From contig JANWWM010000050.1 of assembly GCA_025055975.1 (NCBI GenBank), forward strand, positions 1 to 52,399: 52,399 nt of DNA. The letters run 5' to 3'. Positions 34,201 through 42,627 of the stretch are shown here, piece after piece. The position numbers were made by a program, and so were the translations under genes. The notes under the pieces were generated by a model that saw only the letters and a program-made list of their open reading frames with translations, made no database searches and was not told the DNA's origin. The stretch comes from Chloroherpetonaceae bacterium. Lineage in GTDB: Bacteria > Bacteroidota > Chlorobiia > Chlorobiales > Thermochlorobacteraceae. Every line of letters starts with the position of its first letter. Within the stretch, counting starts at the first letter, position 1.

Positions 34201-35637
34201 GATGAGAAGGCGCGGCACGTTTTGCGCGAAGGCTTGTTCCCAATTCGTTACGAAAAAATTGCTCACGAAAAAGTGCCGCGTGTCGTCGTAATCCCACGCC
34301 TGAATGGTCTGCTCCGTTACGCTCGCGCCGCTCTGCACGCTGAACGATTCGGTTCTGCCGCGCTGTTGCGAGGCGACCGCTATCAAGTTCAAACCGGCGA
34401 TTTGAAACTGCGCCTTGATGCCGAACAAGGCTTGACTGCTGCCAATGAGCGACGTGGGAAGCGTAAGCGACACGTTGCCCGCCTCGATGGATTGCACCAG
34501 ATCGTCTTCGTAGCCTTTGTATTTGATGGATAGTTGGTTCTCGTATTGAAACGGACGCTCCGTGTTCCAATCCGCCGTGATGGTGAGCTTGTCGCCAATC
34601 GTGCCCGTGAGGTTCATTTGAACTTGTTGGTCGAAGTTCGGCACCGCCATCGACGACGTGCCGCTCGCTCGGCGCACGGGGTCTTCGGACTGTTCGGAGA
34701 CGTAGGAGGCTTTGATGTCGATGTTGCCCGCCACTTGCACGCTCACGGTGGGCGGACCGAAAAGCGTGGCAAAGAGCGCGCTTTCGCCGCCGGGCACATA
34801 GACGCTGATTTTCGTGATTTTGCTGAACACGTCCGCCAATGCGTCGCGCGACGCGCCGAAACTCTGTTGCCCGATGATTTGACGAAAGTTGTCCCGAACG
34901 GTCGCCTGATAGCGCAGTTTCTTGTAGGTTTCAAACGGCAACTCGATCGCGGGACGAACCTCGAAGCCCGCAATGGTCTCGGAGATTCTGACGCGCGTCA
35001 TCGCGCTGTCCAAGACGACCTTTCGCTCCGCGCTCACCTTTGGCAGAAAAAGCGCGTAGGTTTTTTGCTCGATTGGAGAAAGATAGGGCGCATCGACGCG
35101 CCGATACCGAAACTGCTGAACGCGCGTCGTCGAGTCTGAAAGCGCCGCTTCGATGGAATCAAGTTCGGACGGCGCAAAAGGCGGAGCGTTTGCCTTCGAA
35201 TCGCCTTTGAGAAGTTGGTCCAATGCTTCGCCCGCGTCGTTTTCGGGCAAATCGCGTCGACTGGCGGTCGTGTCCGTGTCGCTTGCGGGGCGATGAAGCA
35301 AGGCGCGCGCCGCGTGGAATTGGCTGAGGTAGAAAAGCTTTGCGGTGGCGATGGGGCGAAATCCGCTTGGCGTGGTCGCGTTGCAATGAAGCGGCGTTGC
35401 GACGCTATCCGTTTGAATGCGTCGCGCGGAATCGCCATTAATTTTCTCGTCAAACGACTTCTCGTCAAACGACGGCGATTGCGTTGGCGGCGAAAGCGGC
35501 GCGTCGGGCGCAAGTTCCGTCGAAATCATAGCCAGAGCCAGCGACGCGAAAAACGCTCGCAGAGGCGCGCGCCAAACGCGCCCAGCGCCTTTCGTGAGGC
35601 AATCGCCATTGGTCAAAAGGCTGAAAACCCGCTTCAA
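28291..35637 (-). CDS. sprA: Cell surface protein SprA, T9SS outer-membrane translocon
   Basis: A 2448-residue giant outer-membrane protein and by far the largest gene here. SprA forms the very large beta barrel through which T9SS cargo crosses the outer membrane. Visible family features are repeated long beta-rich modules, NLTGTIGDKLTITADWNTER, GAISSL-like KAQFQIAGLNLIAVASQQRG, NAEYAHVFPG, DPEGVSYIDDFEGSKQIISL, and a C-terminal set of amphipathic strands ending FGFNFRISIGN. The start is a TTG at 35637. An export signal is seen at LRAFFASLALAMISTELA, but the preceding ~25 residues are long, so the true start may lie slightly downstream. T9SS cargo is present at 46.3 kb. Confidence 0.93.
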   Translation of the reverse strand: MKRVFSLLTNGDCLTKGAGRVWRAPLRAFFASLALAMISTELAPDAPLSPPTQSPSFDEKSFDEKINGDSARRIQTDSVATPLHCNATTPSGFRPIATAKLFYLSQFHAARALLHRPASDTDTTASRRDLPENDAGEALDQLLKGDSKANAPPFAPSELDSIEAALSDSTTRVQQFRYRRVDAPYLSPIEQKTYALFLPKVSAERKVVLDSAMTRVRISETIAGFEVRPAIELPFETYKKLRYQATVRDNFRQIIGQQSFGASRDALADVFSKITKISVYVPGGESALFATLFGPPTVSVQVAGNIDIKASYVSEQSEDPVRRASGTSSMAVPNFDQQVQMNLTGTIGDKLTITADWNTERPFQYENQLSIKYKGYEDDLVQSIEAGNVSLTLPTSLIGSSQALFGIKAQFQIAGLNLIAVASQQRGRTESFSVQSGASVTEQTIQAWDYDDTRHFFVSNFFVTNWEQAFAQNVPRLLITPAMQGRQINRLEVWRRPANQAIGTGGPGAPPLQANQRPGVALLNLGDAPYSFERLQNGFPFPNNAYNDLADTSQTQAFLQQLRTADPLPQIPGPFQEGVFTLMQEGQDYTFNPILGYITFTAPLDPRDVIAVSYDFTPVPGVPPVKVGDFSTDTLQRRAVFKLVKPAEFTPSDTATWILMLKNIYALGGRDVQREDFNVRVVYQNPGDNPPENEVLPISGFTNTLNQVTGFDRFDVNGAPGSDRTFDFVPGVTIDPQRGLLIFPFQRPFAAPIKREIERVTGAPLAQQYERFIYDEIYERTQFDAQNASAKNFYAIKVRYKSNIQNPISIGFNVAQGSVRVTSRGVPLREGIDYTVDYQLGQVTILKDDALQPGANLRIDFEKNDLFLLASRSILGLRGEYAFSDDFKLGATFLQYSERPLTDKVRVGDEPIVNRIFGMDLQYATQMRWLTKLIDRLPLVSVKEPSRFSINAEYAHVFPGIPDELRTELDPEGVSYIDDFEGSKQIISLGLNGANWALGAPPHRTLENPTIVDDSIRARYRASLSWYRLPVGDPRNVPTREIFPNRVAAREDFQVRPLYLAYDPTRRGPFNFNPDFVIRRGVADSAYGAMTQLLPSFANNLTQSNIQFIEFWFKYQPLGDTTGAPIDSGRLHIDIGIISEDVIPNRRLNTEDGMPINPQDFEPDQIAFGEDAYGRYITRVAKIDRQLLTGSLGTEDVGLDGINNDLERQFHAQYLQTLRNALGENSPEYQRILRDPAGDDFSLDVANVSGTEGNANQAQAGPFVNIFPDTEDLDGSTTVQTQNRFFRYTIPINPRELNIPSPRGKFVVGGGQSNAGWVQFRVPLEEFSRRFGGIDFTTIQYARVWVEGFRRPAQLGFATFDFVGSQWQLIRRDSLVSVAAVNIEENGSFYALPPGIRRARDRQRVDQNIQANEQAIVVIARKMGQDSTRGIFRNFAIGNAGGFNLNPYKRLKAFVHGGAGVRYNELNPNDPSNTRVFLRFGATETNNYYELQLPVKPSPPVSVPTNPNSPEYRRAQELIWPAENNIDIDLDEIASFKLQRASDTDTVVRDLPNGRRLIIKGQPSLGNVRVFAFGVINPSSEFIESIEVWLNELRASGYKNEGGWAVRANSTLQLADVATIAATYQRQTPDFHGLNVRVNPIAAQNNAESWTLSTTFNLDKLLPAEDGWSIPVTIERSESRSIPKYLPGREDIQLDAAVARVIEQAKRSGASETEAREIGERFRNEQITLSSSERFSMPNIRKTKPSDFWLARYTIDRLTLGYNYSIARSRSPQLVSSEDWQWSASVNYSLQLPPEAHLYIEPFKWLSNIPILNIFSAEKFYYVPQGYAFDFRLNRDRRASQNRGNNQPLVVNSNNFIAGRGMAMQYKASETVDLTYNASLTSSLNLLLLDPITRQERRGRDILDDALGELSRFDLGRDQTYNQTVTTTWRPKMISLLDWLSPSFSYNAQYSWANPQVNNPAQFLGNNVASNSSLQIQSDINFGKLFGKLRDLVPLGKGENAPPRSDRFFSMLDTAQEGNSLKKLASDLGSLIGIFARFEQLRVSYSITTGLQNSGVAGGAGWLNFYPFNTFGRADRPPPPSLAYQLGFSDNPGLRYLVDPNSREIPNYNDNFSQSQNVSFSATWQVFDNLRVDLSWRTDWQFRRGSVINGATGRRIASDRSGSITKTYISIFPDIDDFREAISAAFADTGGFLRNPPFPEFAALYERTFEPTGIGRFTAKLFGQSKNLAYIPLPNWRVSLTGLEKLDLLSGFASSASIEHAYNGTYSTSFSQPLNSAEILGNQIINESFAPLLGFNLMWKFGMTSSLSLGKTRSLTLAVQNYQITQAKSTQVNLSLGYQKTGMKIPLNFWPFQGATLDNTIDFSFNLAFADNETQNIIVAGSNAATNPPIGTTQLTFQPRLSYALSQRVTAAAFWQYTQTKPKASGGSTVFASTRQEFGFNFRISIGN

Positions 35638-35698
35638 TCCAAGTTTGAAATCGTTGCGCCGTCGGTTTGAGCAAAAGCGATGGCGTTGCGCGCGCGAC

Positions 35699-35724
35699 GC
35701 GCAAACTCGCTCCGCTCTGACGAT
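35699..35724. repeat. Single arm of the dispersed repeat family, upstream of sprA
   Basis: The minus strand reads CATCGTCAGAGCGGAGCGAG, then TTTGCG, related to the CTGAGCGAAGCGA core of the hairpin repeats at 6.5, 13.1 and 17.0 kb. No inverted partner is found nearby, so it may be a solitary or decayed copy. It lies in the 224-base gap between the GT9 gene and sprA, which otherwise shows nothing. Confidence 0.35.
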
Positions 35725-35861
35725 GAAAGGTTACCGCGCGTAGAGTTGAGCCATTCAGAATCGGATTAAGCGTTGCGGAAACGGTCGGAGGACTTTGCGA
35801 CGCGCTTCAATTTTTCGCTCAAAAAAAAACGGCGCAAGTTTAACGCTTTCGCCGCGCATAA

Positions 35862-36869
35862 TCAACCCGCGTCTCTCGCCCATTCGCTCTTGCGCGAGGC
35901 GTGCCGCAAGGCTTCTTCGACGGCTTCGACGAGTCGCGCTTCGGGGATGTCCATCATGCACTTGAAGTGTTTTCTCGGACACGAGGCGCGCCCAATGTGC
36001 GAGCATGGTCGGCACTTTAACCCCGCGACTTCCAAAACTTCGAAGCGCGTTTTGTAGGGCAAGAATCCAAACTCTTTGACCGAAGAGCCAAAGAGCGCGA
36101 CGATAGGCTTTTGAAACGCCGCCGCTACGTGCATCAAGCCCGTGTCGTTTGAAAGCGCCGCGTCCGCCGCCGCCAGCATCGAGGCGCTTTCGCGCAGAGA
36201 GAGCCTGCCCGAAAAATTTTTGACGCGCTCTTTCTTTTCAATGCGCCTCAAAATCTCGTCGGCGAAGGGCGCGTCGTCGCCGCCGCCCAAGAGCCAAACA
36301 TCGAGCGTCGTTCTCTCCAACAAGAGATTTAGCGTCGTGGCGAAGCGTTCAGGCGGAAAGCGTTTGGTGAAATGTCGCGCGCCGAAGCAGACGGCGAGCG
36401 CGCTCGCATGGGTTCGATGCGAAAGCCCGAATCGGATTTCGGCTTCGCTCAAAAAAATTTCGCACCCCTTCCCGTCGAGCCTTGCGCCAAGCGGCTCTGC
36501 GGCGAGGGCGTATCGCTCCGCGACCGAGCGATAATCGCCGCAAAGATTGATCTTGAACCAAACGAGCAAAAATTTTTTCCAATTCTCTTTGCGATACGCG
36601 AAGATTTTTTCGCCGACGCGGCGATAGCGGCGCGACGAAAGGTTGTTCTGCAAATCAATCACCGCGTCGTAGCGCGAGCGAGAAGCGAAAGTTTCCGTCG
36701 TGAAAATCGCCGAGAGGGCGGGATTGCCTTGCAAAATCGGCGCGTAGGCGGGCTTGACGAGCGCGTCGATTCGAGCGTCGGGAAACGCCGTTCTCAACGC
36801 GCGCAAAAGCGGCGTGGCAAGAACCACGTCGCCTAGCGAGCCAAGGCGTATGACGAGAATCCGATTCAA
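35862..36869 (-). CDS. Glycosyltransferase family 9 (heptosyltransferase-like)
   Basis: A 335-residue GT9 enzyme of the LPS core type. It starts MNRILVIRLGSLGDVVLATP, the classical GT9 N-terminus, with LRTAFPDARIDALVKPAYAP next. The C-terminal half has DVWLLGGGDD, FSGRLSLRESASMLAAADA and the diagnostic SNDTGLMHVAAAFQKPIVAL. The CRPCSHIGRASCPRKHFKCM segment is a Cys-rich region often seen in this family. It probably transfers heptose or another sugar to lipid A core. It is divergent from bchH across ~190 bases. TATTTTTG on the minus strand (36896-36889) is a possible -7 element without a matching -33. Confidence 0.93.
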   Translation of the reverse strand: MNRILVIRLGSLGDVVLATPLLRALRTAFPDARIDALVKPAYAPILQGNPALSAIFTTETFASRSRYDAVIDLQNNLSSRRYRRVGEKIFAYRKENWKKFLLVWFKINLCGDYRSVAERYALAAEPLGARLDGKGCEIFLSEAEIRFGLSHRTHASALAVCFGARHFTKRFPPERFATTLNLLLERTTLDVWLLGGGDDAPFADEILRRIEKKERVKNFSGRLSLRESASMLAAADAALSNDTGLMHVAAAFQKPIVALFGSSVKEFGFLPYKTRFEVLEVAGLKCRPCSHIGRASCPRKHFKCMMDIPEARLVEAVEEALRHASRKSEWARDAG

Positions 36870-36964
36870 ACGCGCCGTCGTTTTGGCTCAAAAATACGCA
36901 AATCCTCGCGCCATCGCGCGACGACGCGCCCAACGCTCGCAGTCGTCCAAAGCGTCCAATCGCC

Positions 36965-36996
36965 TTGAATCTCCAACGGGAAAATCCGTATCTTTC
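36965..36996 (+). promoter_or_regulatory. Probable bchH promoter
   Basis: TTG (36965-36967), 21 bases, then TATCTTTC (36989-36996), one mismatch to TAnnTTTG. A start near 37003 gives a leader of ~57 bases to the bchH ATG. Confidence 0.4.
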
Positions 36997-37059
36997 CCTC
37001 GCAAAAATGAACCGTTCTTTCGCCACTCAACGCCGCATCAGCAGCAAAGGAGAATGACT

Positions 37060-40000
37060 ATGAAAAAGAAAATCGTCGCCGTTCTCGGAATGGAGAACTA
37101 CAACCGTCGAGTTTGGACGGATGTCAAATCGCGCCTCGCCTCCCTTGCCGACGTTCAGAACTTTTCCGAACAAGACCTCGAGACGCAAAATCCCGCGCTC
37201 GCTGGCGCGCTCAAAGACGCGGATTGCGTGCTCGTCTCGATGATTCAATTCAAGAATCAAGCCGAGTGGCTCAAAGCGCAGGTCGAGCGCTCGCCCGCCA
37301 AGACCGTCTTCGTCTTCGAGTCGATGCCCGAAGCGATGGAACTCACGAAGGTCGGAGACTACGTGATGAAAGGCAAAGGCGGCGGAATGCCCGAAGGCGT
37401 CAAGAAGGTCGCCAAACTTCTCGTGCGCGGGCGCGACGAAGACGCGCTCTACGGCTACGTCAAGCTCCTCAAATTGATGCGGACGATGCTCCCGCTCATT
37501 CCCGACAAGGCGAGAGATTTCAAAAACTGGATGAGCGCCTATTCCTATTGGTCGCAACCCGTCGCGGAAAACATCGTCTCGATGTTCAAACTCATCTTGC
37601 GCGAATACTTCGGCGAAAACATCGACGTGCCCCCTCCAATCGAGATTCCGACGATGGGCTTCTATCACCCCGACGCGCGTCTAGACGGAACGGAATACTT
37701 CAAAGACCCGAAGCATTTTCGCGCGTGGCAAGAAAAACATCTCCACAAGCTCGGCATCGACGAAAAACGCGCGCCGCGCGTGGCGTTGCTGTTCATTCGC
37801 AAGCATCTGCTTCAAGAACGCACTTACATCGATGACGCGATTCGCGCCTTTGAAGCCAAAGGCTTTTTCACGTTGCCCGTTTTCGTGATGGGCGTTGAGG
37901 CGCATGTCGCCACGCGCGAGTGGCTGATGAAGGAACGCTTGGATTTTCTCGTCAATATGGTGGGCTTTGGACTCGTGGGCGGACCCGCGGGCTCGACCAA
38001 GCCCGGCGCGCAAGCCAAAGTCGCCGAAGAACTGCTCACGAAACTCAACGTGCCCTACGTCGTCTCGCATCCGCTCTTTATGCAGGACTACAATCAGTGG
38101 GGCAAGGCGGGCGCGTTGCCGATGCAATCGACCATCACCTACTCGATTCCCGAAATGGATGGCGCGATCGCGCCCGTCGTCTTGGGCGCGATTAGCAACG
38201 GCAAACTCACCACCGTGCCCGACCGCTTGGAACGGCTCACGACGCTCGCGCAAAAGTGGGTCGGCTTGCGTCGCAAGAAAAACAGCGAGAAAAAACTCGC
38301 CTTCGTCGTCTATGACTATCCGCCCGGCTTGGGCAAGAAAGCCACCGCCGCCTTGCTCGACGTGCCCAAAACGCTCTTTGCCATTTTGAAACGATTGGAG
38401 CAAGAGGGCTACGACGTGGGCAACTTGCCGTCCTCGCCCGACGCGCTCTTCGAAGCGCTCGATGCGGCGACCGACCATCAAAAGACGTTCAACGCCAAAT
38501 CCGCGCTAACGGTCTCGAAGTCCGAGTTCGATCGCCTCGCGTCCGAGCGCGAGCAGATGAAAATCGAGAAGCGTTGGGGAAACTTCGCGGGCGAGATCGC
38601 GCCGATGCCCGATGGCTCGGTCTTCATTGGCGGCATTCGTTTCGGAAACGTCTTCATCGGCGTTCAGCCGCGAATCGGCGTGCAAGGCGACCCGATGCGA
38701 TTGCTCTTCGACAAACAAAACACGCCGCATCATCAATATCTCGCCTTCTATCGTTGGATTAGCCGAACCTTCCAAGCCGACGCGCTCATTCACGTTGGAA
38801 TGCACGGCTCGGCGGAGTGGATGCCCGGCCTGCAACTCGCCATGAACCGCAAATGCTGGTCGGACGCGCTTCTGGGGGAAGTTCCGCATTTCTACATCTA
38901 CCCCGTCAACAACCCAAGCGAAGCGTCCATCGCCAAGCGACGCGGTTACGCCGTGATGATTTCGCATGCCACGCCGCCGCTCGCGCGCGCGGGGCTTTAC
39001 AAGGAACTCCCCGCCTTGCGCGACATGCTCAACGATTACCGCGAGCGTCATCTCAAAGACGACGCGAGCATTGAGGAAGCCATCGCCCAAAAGGTCGAAC
39101 TGCTCTCGCTCAACGACGACGTGCCGCGCAAAGAGGGCGAATCGTTTGGCGACTACGTCAGCCGCCTTTACGCTTATCTCAACGAACTCGAAAGCCGCTT
39201 GATTACAAGCTCGCTTCACGTGTTCGGACAAGCCGCGCCCATCGAGACGCAAATCATCACCGTAACCGAAGCCTTGAAAGCGCAAGGCTTGGAGCAAACG
39301 CTGCCAAGCCTGCTGCTGCGCGAATTTGACCGTAGCGGCGCGTTCAAGCATTACGCTCACTTGGCGAGCGTCGCTCGCAAAGGCGATGAACGCGCCATCG
39401 CCCTGCGCGAGCGCATCGATGACGCCTGCAAAGTCTTTGTGGAACGGGCGATTTTCGGCAAAGAGCGTCCTGCGGACGTATGGCGCGACGTGATTGGCTC
39501 CCGCGACATCGCGCGCGAAACCGCCGAAGCCCTCGAAAAAACGATGCGCGACGGCAAAGCGATGGTCAAAGCCTTAGCCGACAACGCCCACGAACTCGAT
39601 GCCATCGTCAAAGTCCTCAACGGCGAGTTCTTGCCAACGGGCGTGGGCGGCGACCTCATCCGCGACGGGCTGAACGTGTTGCCAACGGGCAGAAACATTC
39701 ACGCCATCGACCCGTGGCGCATCCCGTCGGAACTTGCCTTCGCGCGAGGCGCGCAAATCGCCGACGCCATCATCGCCAAACACTTGGAAGAGCGCGGCGA
39801 GTATCCCGAAACCATCGCCGAAGTCCTTTGGGGCTTGGACACGATCAAAACCAAAGGCGAAGCCGTGGCGACCGTCATTCGCTTGATGGGCGCGCGACCC
39901 GCTTACGACGGTCAGAACAAAATCTCGCATTACGAGCTGATTCCGCTCGAAGAATTGAAACGCCCGCGCATCGACGTTTTGATGCAACTTTCGCCCGTGT

Positions 40001-40872
40001 TCCGCGATGCGTTTGGCTTGCTGATGAACCATCTGGACAATCTCGTCAAAGCCGCCGCCAAAGCCGACGAACCCGAAGAGATGAACTTCATCAAAAAACA
40101 CGTAAGCGAAGCGATGCGACGAGGACTTTCATTCGAGAGCGCGACGGCGCGGCTCTTCACGCAAGCCCCTGGCGCCTACGGCACGTATGTCGACGATATG
40201 ATTGAAGACTCGGCGTGGGAAAGCGACGACGACCTCGACGCGCAGTTCATTCGTCGCAATGCGTTCGCTTACGGCGGCGCGCGCAACGGCAAAAAAGAAA
40301 CCGAAGTCTTGCAAAACCTGCTCGGCACGGTCGCTCGCGTCGTGCATCAAGTCGACTCCGTCGAGTTCGGCATTTCCGACATCGACCACTACTTCTCCAC
40401 GTCGGGCGCGCTCAAACTCTGCGCCGAAAAACGCAATCCCGCCATCAAGGACGTGAAGCTCAACTATGTCGAGTCCTTCACGGCGGATATGAAAATCGAC
40501 GACGTGGCGAGAGCGTTGCGCGTCGAGTATCGCTCAAAGCTCTTGAACCCGAAGTGGTATGAAGGAATGCTCGCGCACGGGCATAGCGGCGCGGCGGAAA
40601 TTTCGAACCGAATGACCTATATGCTCGGTTGGGACGCGACCACCAAGAGCGTCGACGATTGGGTCTATCAAAAAGCCGCCGAAACCTACGCGCTCGACGA
40701 AAAAATGCGCGAGCGTTTGACGAAAGCCAACCCCCAAGCGATGAAAAACATCGTCGGACGCTTGCTCGAAGCGAGCGGACGCGGCTTGTGGAAAGCCGAC
40801 GCGCAAACGCTCGACCAACTGCGCGAACTTTACGCCGATTTGGAAGACAGGCTCGAAGGCGTGGCGAACTGA
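37060..40872 (+). CDS. bchH: Magnesium chelatase subunit H (BchH/BchS/BchT type)
   Basis: A 1270-residue protein, the usual length for the large porphyrin-binding subunit that, with BchI and BchD and ATP, inserts Mg2+ into protoporphyrin IX, the first committed step of bacteriochlorophyll synthesis. Seen are the N-terminal domain (KKKIVAVLGMENYNRRVWTD), GFGLVGGPAGST, and the central HVGMHGSAEWMPGLQLAMNR near residue 580, followed by PVNNPSEASIAKRRGYAVMI and RAGLYKELPALRDML. The HGSAEW form fits green sulfur bacteria rather than cobaltochelatase CobN. Green sulfur bacteria have up to three paralogues; I cannot tell which this is. The second ATG (37060) has AAGGAG 7 bases upstream; the ATG at 37054 is too close to it. 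No other bch gene is nearby. Confidence 0.93.
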   Translation: MKKKIVAVLGMENYNRRVWTDVKSRLASLADVQNFSEQDLETQNPALAGALKDADCVLVSMIQFKNQAEWLKAQVERSPAKTVFVFESMPEAMELTKVGDYVMKGKGGGMPEGVKKVAKLLVRGRDEDALYGYVKLLKLMRTMLPLIPDKARDFKNWMSAYSYWSQPVAENIVSMFKLILREYFGENIDVPPPIEIPTMGFYHPDARLDGTEYFKDPKHFRAWQEKHLHKLGIDEKRAPRVALLFIRKHLLQERTYIDDAIRAFEAKGFFTLPVFVMGVEAHVATREWLMKERLDFLVNMVGFGLVGGPAGSTKPGAQAKVAEELLTKLNVPYVVSHPLFMQDYNQWGKAGALPMQSTITYSIPEMDGAIAPVVLGAISNGKLTTVPDRLERLTTLAQKWVGLRRKKNSEKKLAFVVYDYPPGLGKKATAALLDVPKTLFAILKRLEQEGYDVGNLPSSPDALFEALDAATDHQKTFNAKSALTVSKSEFDRLASEREQMKIEKRWGNFAGEIAPMPDGSVFIGGIRFGNVFIGVQPRIGVQGDPMRLLFDKQNTPHHQYLAFYRWISRTFQADALIHVGMHGSAEWMPGLQLAMNRKCWSDALLGEVPHFYIYPVNNPSEASIAKRRGYAVMISHATPPLARAGLYKELPALRDMLNDYRERHLKDDASIEEAIAQKVELLSLNDDVPRKEGESFGDYVSRLYAYLNELESRLITSSLHVFGQAAPIETQIITVTEALKAQGLEQTLPSLLLREFDRSGAFKHYAHLASVARKGDERAIALRERIDDACKVFVERAIFGKERPADVWRDVIGSRDIARETAEALEKTMRDGKAMVKALADNAHELDAIVKVLNGEFLPTGVGGDLIRDGLNVLPTGRNIHAIDPWRIPSELAFARGAQIADAIIAKHLEERGEYPETIAEVLWGLDTIKTKGEAVATVIRLMGARPAYDGQNKISHYELIPLEELKRPRIDVLMQLSPVFRDAFGLLMNHLDNLVKAAAKADEPEEMNFIKKHVSEAMRRGLSFESATARLFTQAPGAYGTYVDDMIEDSAWESDDDLDAQFIRRNAFAYGGARNGKKETEVLQNLLGTVARVVHQVDSVEFGISDIDHYFSTSGALKLCAEKRNPAIKDVKLNYVESFTADMKIDDVARALRVEYRSKLLNPKWYEGMLAHGHSGAAEISNRMTYMLGWDATTKSVDDWVYQKAAETYALDEKMRERLTKANPQAMKNIVGRLLEASGRGLWKADAQTLDQLRELYADLEDRLEGVAN

Positions 40873-40941
40873 CGCGAAACGTTTCTTCGCTTCTCCGCCT
40901 TCCGCGAGCGCTTCGCGCGATGGCGCCGACTGGGCGCGTCG

Positions 40942-42606
40942 TCATTTCAAAAATTTCGAGAGCGTTTCGGCAAGTTGGTATTGCCTCAAACTCACGCCGA
41001 GCGCGAGCGTTTTGCCATCGGGCGCGATGAGAATCGGAAACGGGACGGATTGAATGCGAAAGCGCTTGGCGATGTCGCTCTCGAAGCGTTTTTCGGCGAA
41101 GCATTGCGTCCATTTCAGGTCGGGGCGTTTTCTAAGAAAGGCTTTCGCGTCGTCGGGCTTGTCGTCAAACGAGACGCTCACGATTTCAAAATTTTTGCCT
41201 TTGAAGCGAGCGTAAGCGTCGGCAAGAAAATCTCTTTCGGCGAGCGTAGGCGCATACCACGACATCCAAAAATCCAGCAGAACATACTTGCCACGCAGAC
41301 TTTTGTCGGTGATTTTTTTGCCGTCGAGCGTTTTGAGTTCGAAGGGCGGAATGGGTTTGCCTTCGAGCGTGGGCTTGTTGGGGTCGAGTTCTTGCAAGAG
41401 CAGAACGCCTTCCTTGAAATCGCCAAGCGTTTTGCGCGCGCCTTGATAGACTTCGCGGATTTTCGCCGAGTCGCCGCTTTCCTTCGCCAAGAGGGCGAGT
41501 TCGGCGACGCAGCGCAACTCAATGCCGCGGTCGGGCGTTTGCGCCGCGAATTTGCGCAAGACGAGTTCGCGCTCCTTGCCTTTGAGCTTGGCATAGTTCA
41601 AAACCGCTTCGGGATAGAGCGACCACATCGGATACGAAATTCCGAGCAACCGCTCGGCGACATCGAGCAACTCGCTCGCGTTCTTGGGCTTGAAGTAGGG
41701 AAGCGACAAAAGCTGCGCGACGAGGATTTGACGGACGACTTCGGGCAGTTTGTCGTTGCGAATCGCGTTCATCATCTCGTTTGGGAACTCGCCGTAATCG
41801 CAAACGTAGTTTGAAGCGAAACCGCCGCTCTTCGTCCATTTTTCCAATCCCTCTTGCGCTTTGAGCAAACTTTCTTGGTAGCGACGCTCCAAGCGCGAAA
41901 GTTCTTGCAAATGCGCGAAGCGCGCGTTGAAGGCGATTCTGGGCAGAGACGAGTCGCTCGTTCTCGGCAGAAGCGCGGGATTGAACTCAATGACGAGCGG
42001 CGCGTCGCCGCGCTTGACGACGAGGGAGCGATAATCGCCCGCGCCATCGTAAAGGAAATCGTCGCTCATCGTGCCATTGACGCTGCGCTTTTGCTTGGTG
42101 ACGCCCAAAAGTTGATAAGCGGCGCGCTCGGCTTTGACCTCGAAAATGAACGTGCCGTTTGGCTGTTTGAGCATTGGCGAAGCGGTCTCGAAATCGAACT
42201 TGTTCCAATCGCCGATGATCCAAACGGAGTCAAACGAAGTCTTGTAGTCGTAGGGGGCGAGTTGCGCCGTGATGAAAAGCCGCGCTCCCGCGTCGCGCAG
42301 GCTATCAATGACGAGCGGCGCGCCGAAAATCGCGTGATTGGGCGCGGCAAACCAGATCTTGTAGAACCCGCTCCCATAAATCGGAAACTCATACCTGCCA
42401 TCGCTTCCCACCGAAAAATTCGCGATCGGACTTTCGTAATCGCCGTTGAGCGCGGTGAGAATCACGTTGCCCATTTTGACGGGCTTGCCGTCGAATTGCA
42501 GAACGCTTCCGCTGACGCGAACCTCCGAGCCTTGCGCCGCAAGGCTCGCCGAAAGCGTCGCCAACATCGAACAGAACAGAGCGAACTTGCCTGCGACGAG
42601 CTTCAT
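40942..42606 (-). CDS. Exported thioredoxin-fold (TlpA/AhpC-TSA-like) protein lacking the CxxC site
   Basis: A 554-residue exported protein. A signal peptide covers residues 1-~24 (LFCSMLATLSASLAAQ). A beta-rich carboxypeptidase-regulatory-like domain (VRVSGSVLQFDGKPVKMGNV) follows, then a helical middle region, and a C-terminal thioredoxin fold (~415-554). In the fold, LRGKYVLLDFWMSWYAPTLAER places Tyr and Thr where WCxPC is expected, so both redox Cys are gone. The cis-Pro loop SVPFPILIAPDG remains. TAT versus TGC needs two changes in one codon, so a sequencing slip is unlikely. It may bind partners or act as a non-redox chaperone. The ATG at 42606 begins the signal peptide. Confidence 0.82.
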   Translation of the reverse strand: MKLVAGKFALFCSMLATLSASLAAQGSEVRVSGSVLQFDGKPVKMGNVILTALNGDYESPIANFSVGSDGRYEFPIYGSGFYKIWFAAPNHAIFGAPLVIDSLRDAGARLFITAQLAPYDYKTSFDSVWIIGDWNKFDFETASPMLKQPNGTFIFEVKAERAAYQLLGVTKQKRSVNGTMSDDFLYDGAGDYRSLVVKRGDAPLVIEFNPALLPRTSDSSLPRIAFNARFAHLQELSRLERRYQESLLKAQEGLEKWTKSGGFASNYVCDYGEFPNEMMNAIRNDKLPEVVRQILVAQLLSLPYFKPKNASELLDVAERLLGISYPMWSLYPEAVLNYAKLKGKERELVLRKFAAQTPDRGIELRCVAELALLAKESGDSAKIREVYQGARKTLGDFKEGVLLLQELDPNKPTLEGKPIPPFELKTLDGKKITDKSLRGKYVLLDFWMSWYAPTLAERDFLADAYARFKGKNFEIVSVSFDDKPDDAKAFLRKRPDLKWTQCFAEKRFESDIAKRFRIQSVPFPILIAPDGKTLALGVSLRQYQLAETLSKFLK

Positions 42607-42627
42607 TCTTGAATGAACGGTTATGCT

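Noticed and set aside
36754-37059. Upstream extension of bchH by ~100 residues
   Set aside because: It overlaps the divergent GT9 gene, is Arg/Ser-rich, and the ribosome binding site favours 37060.
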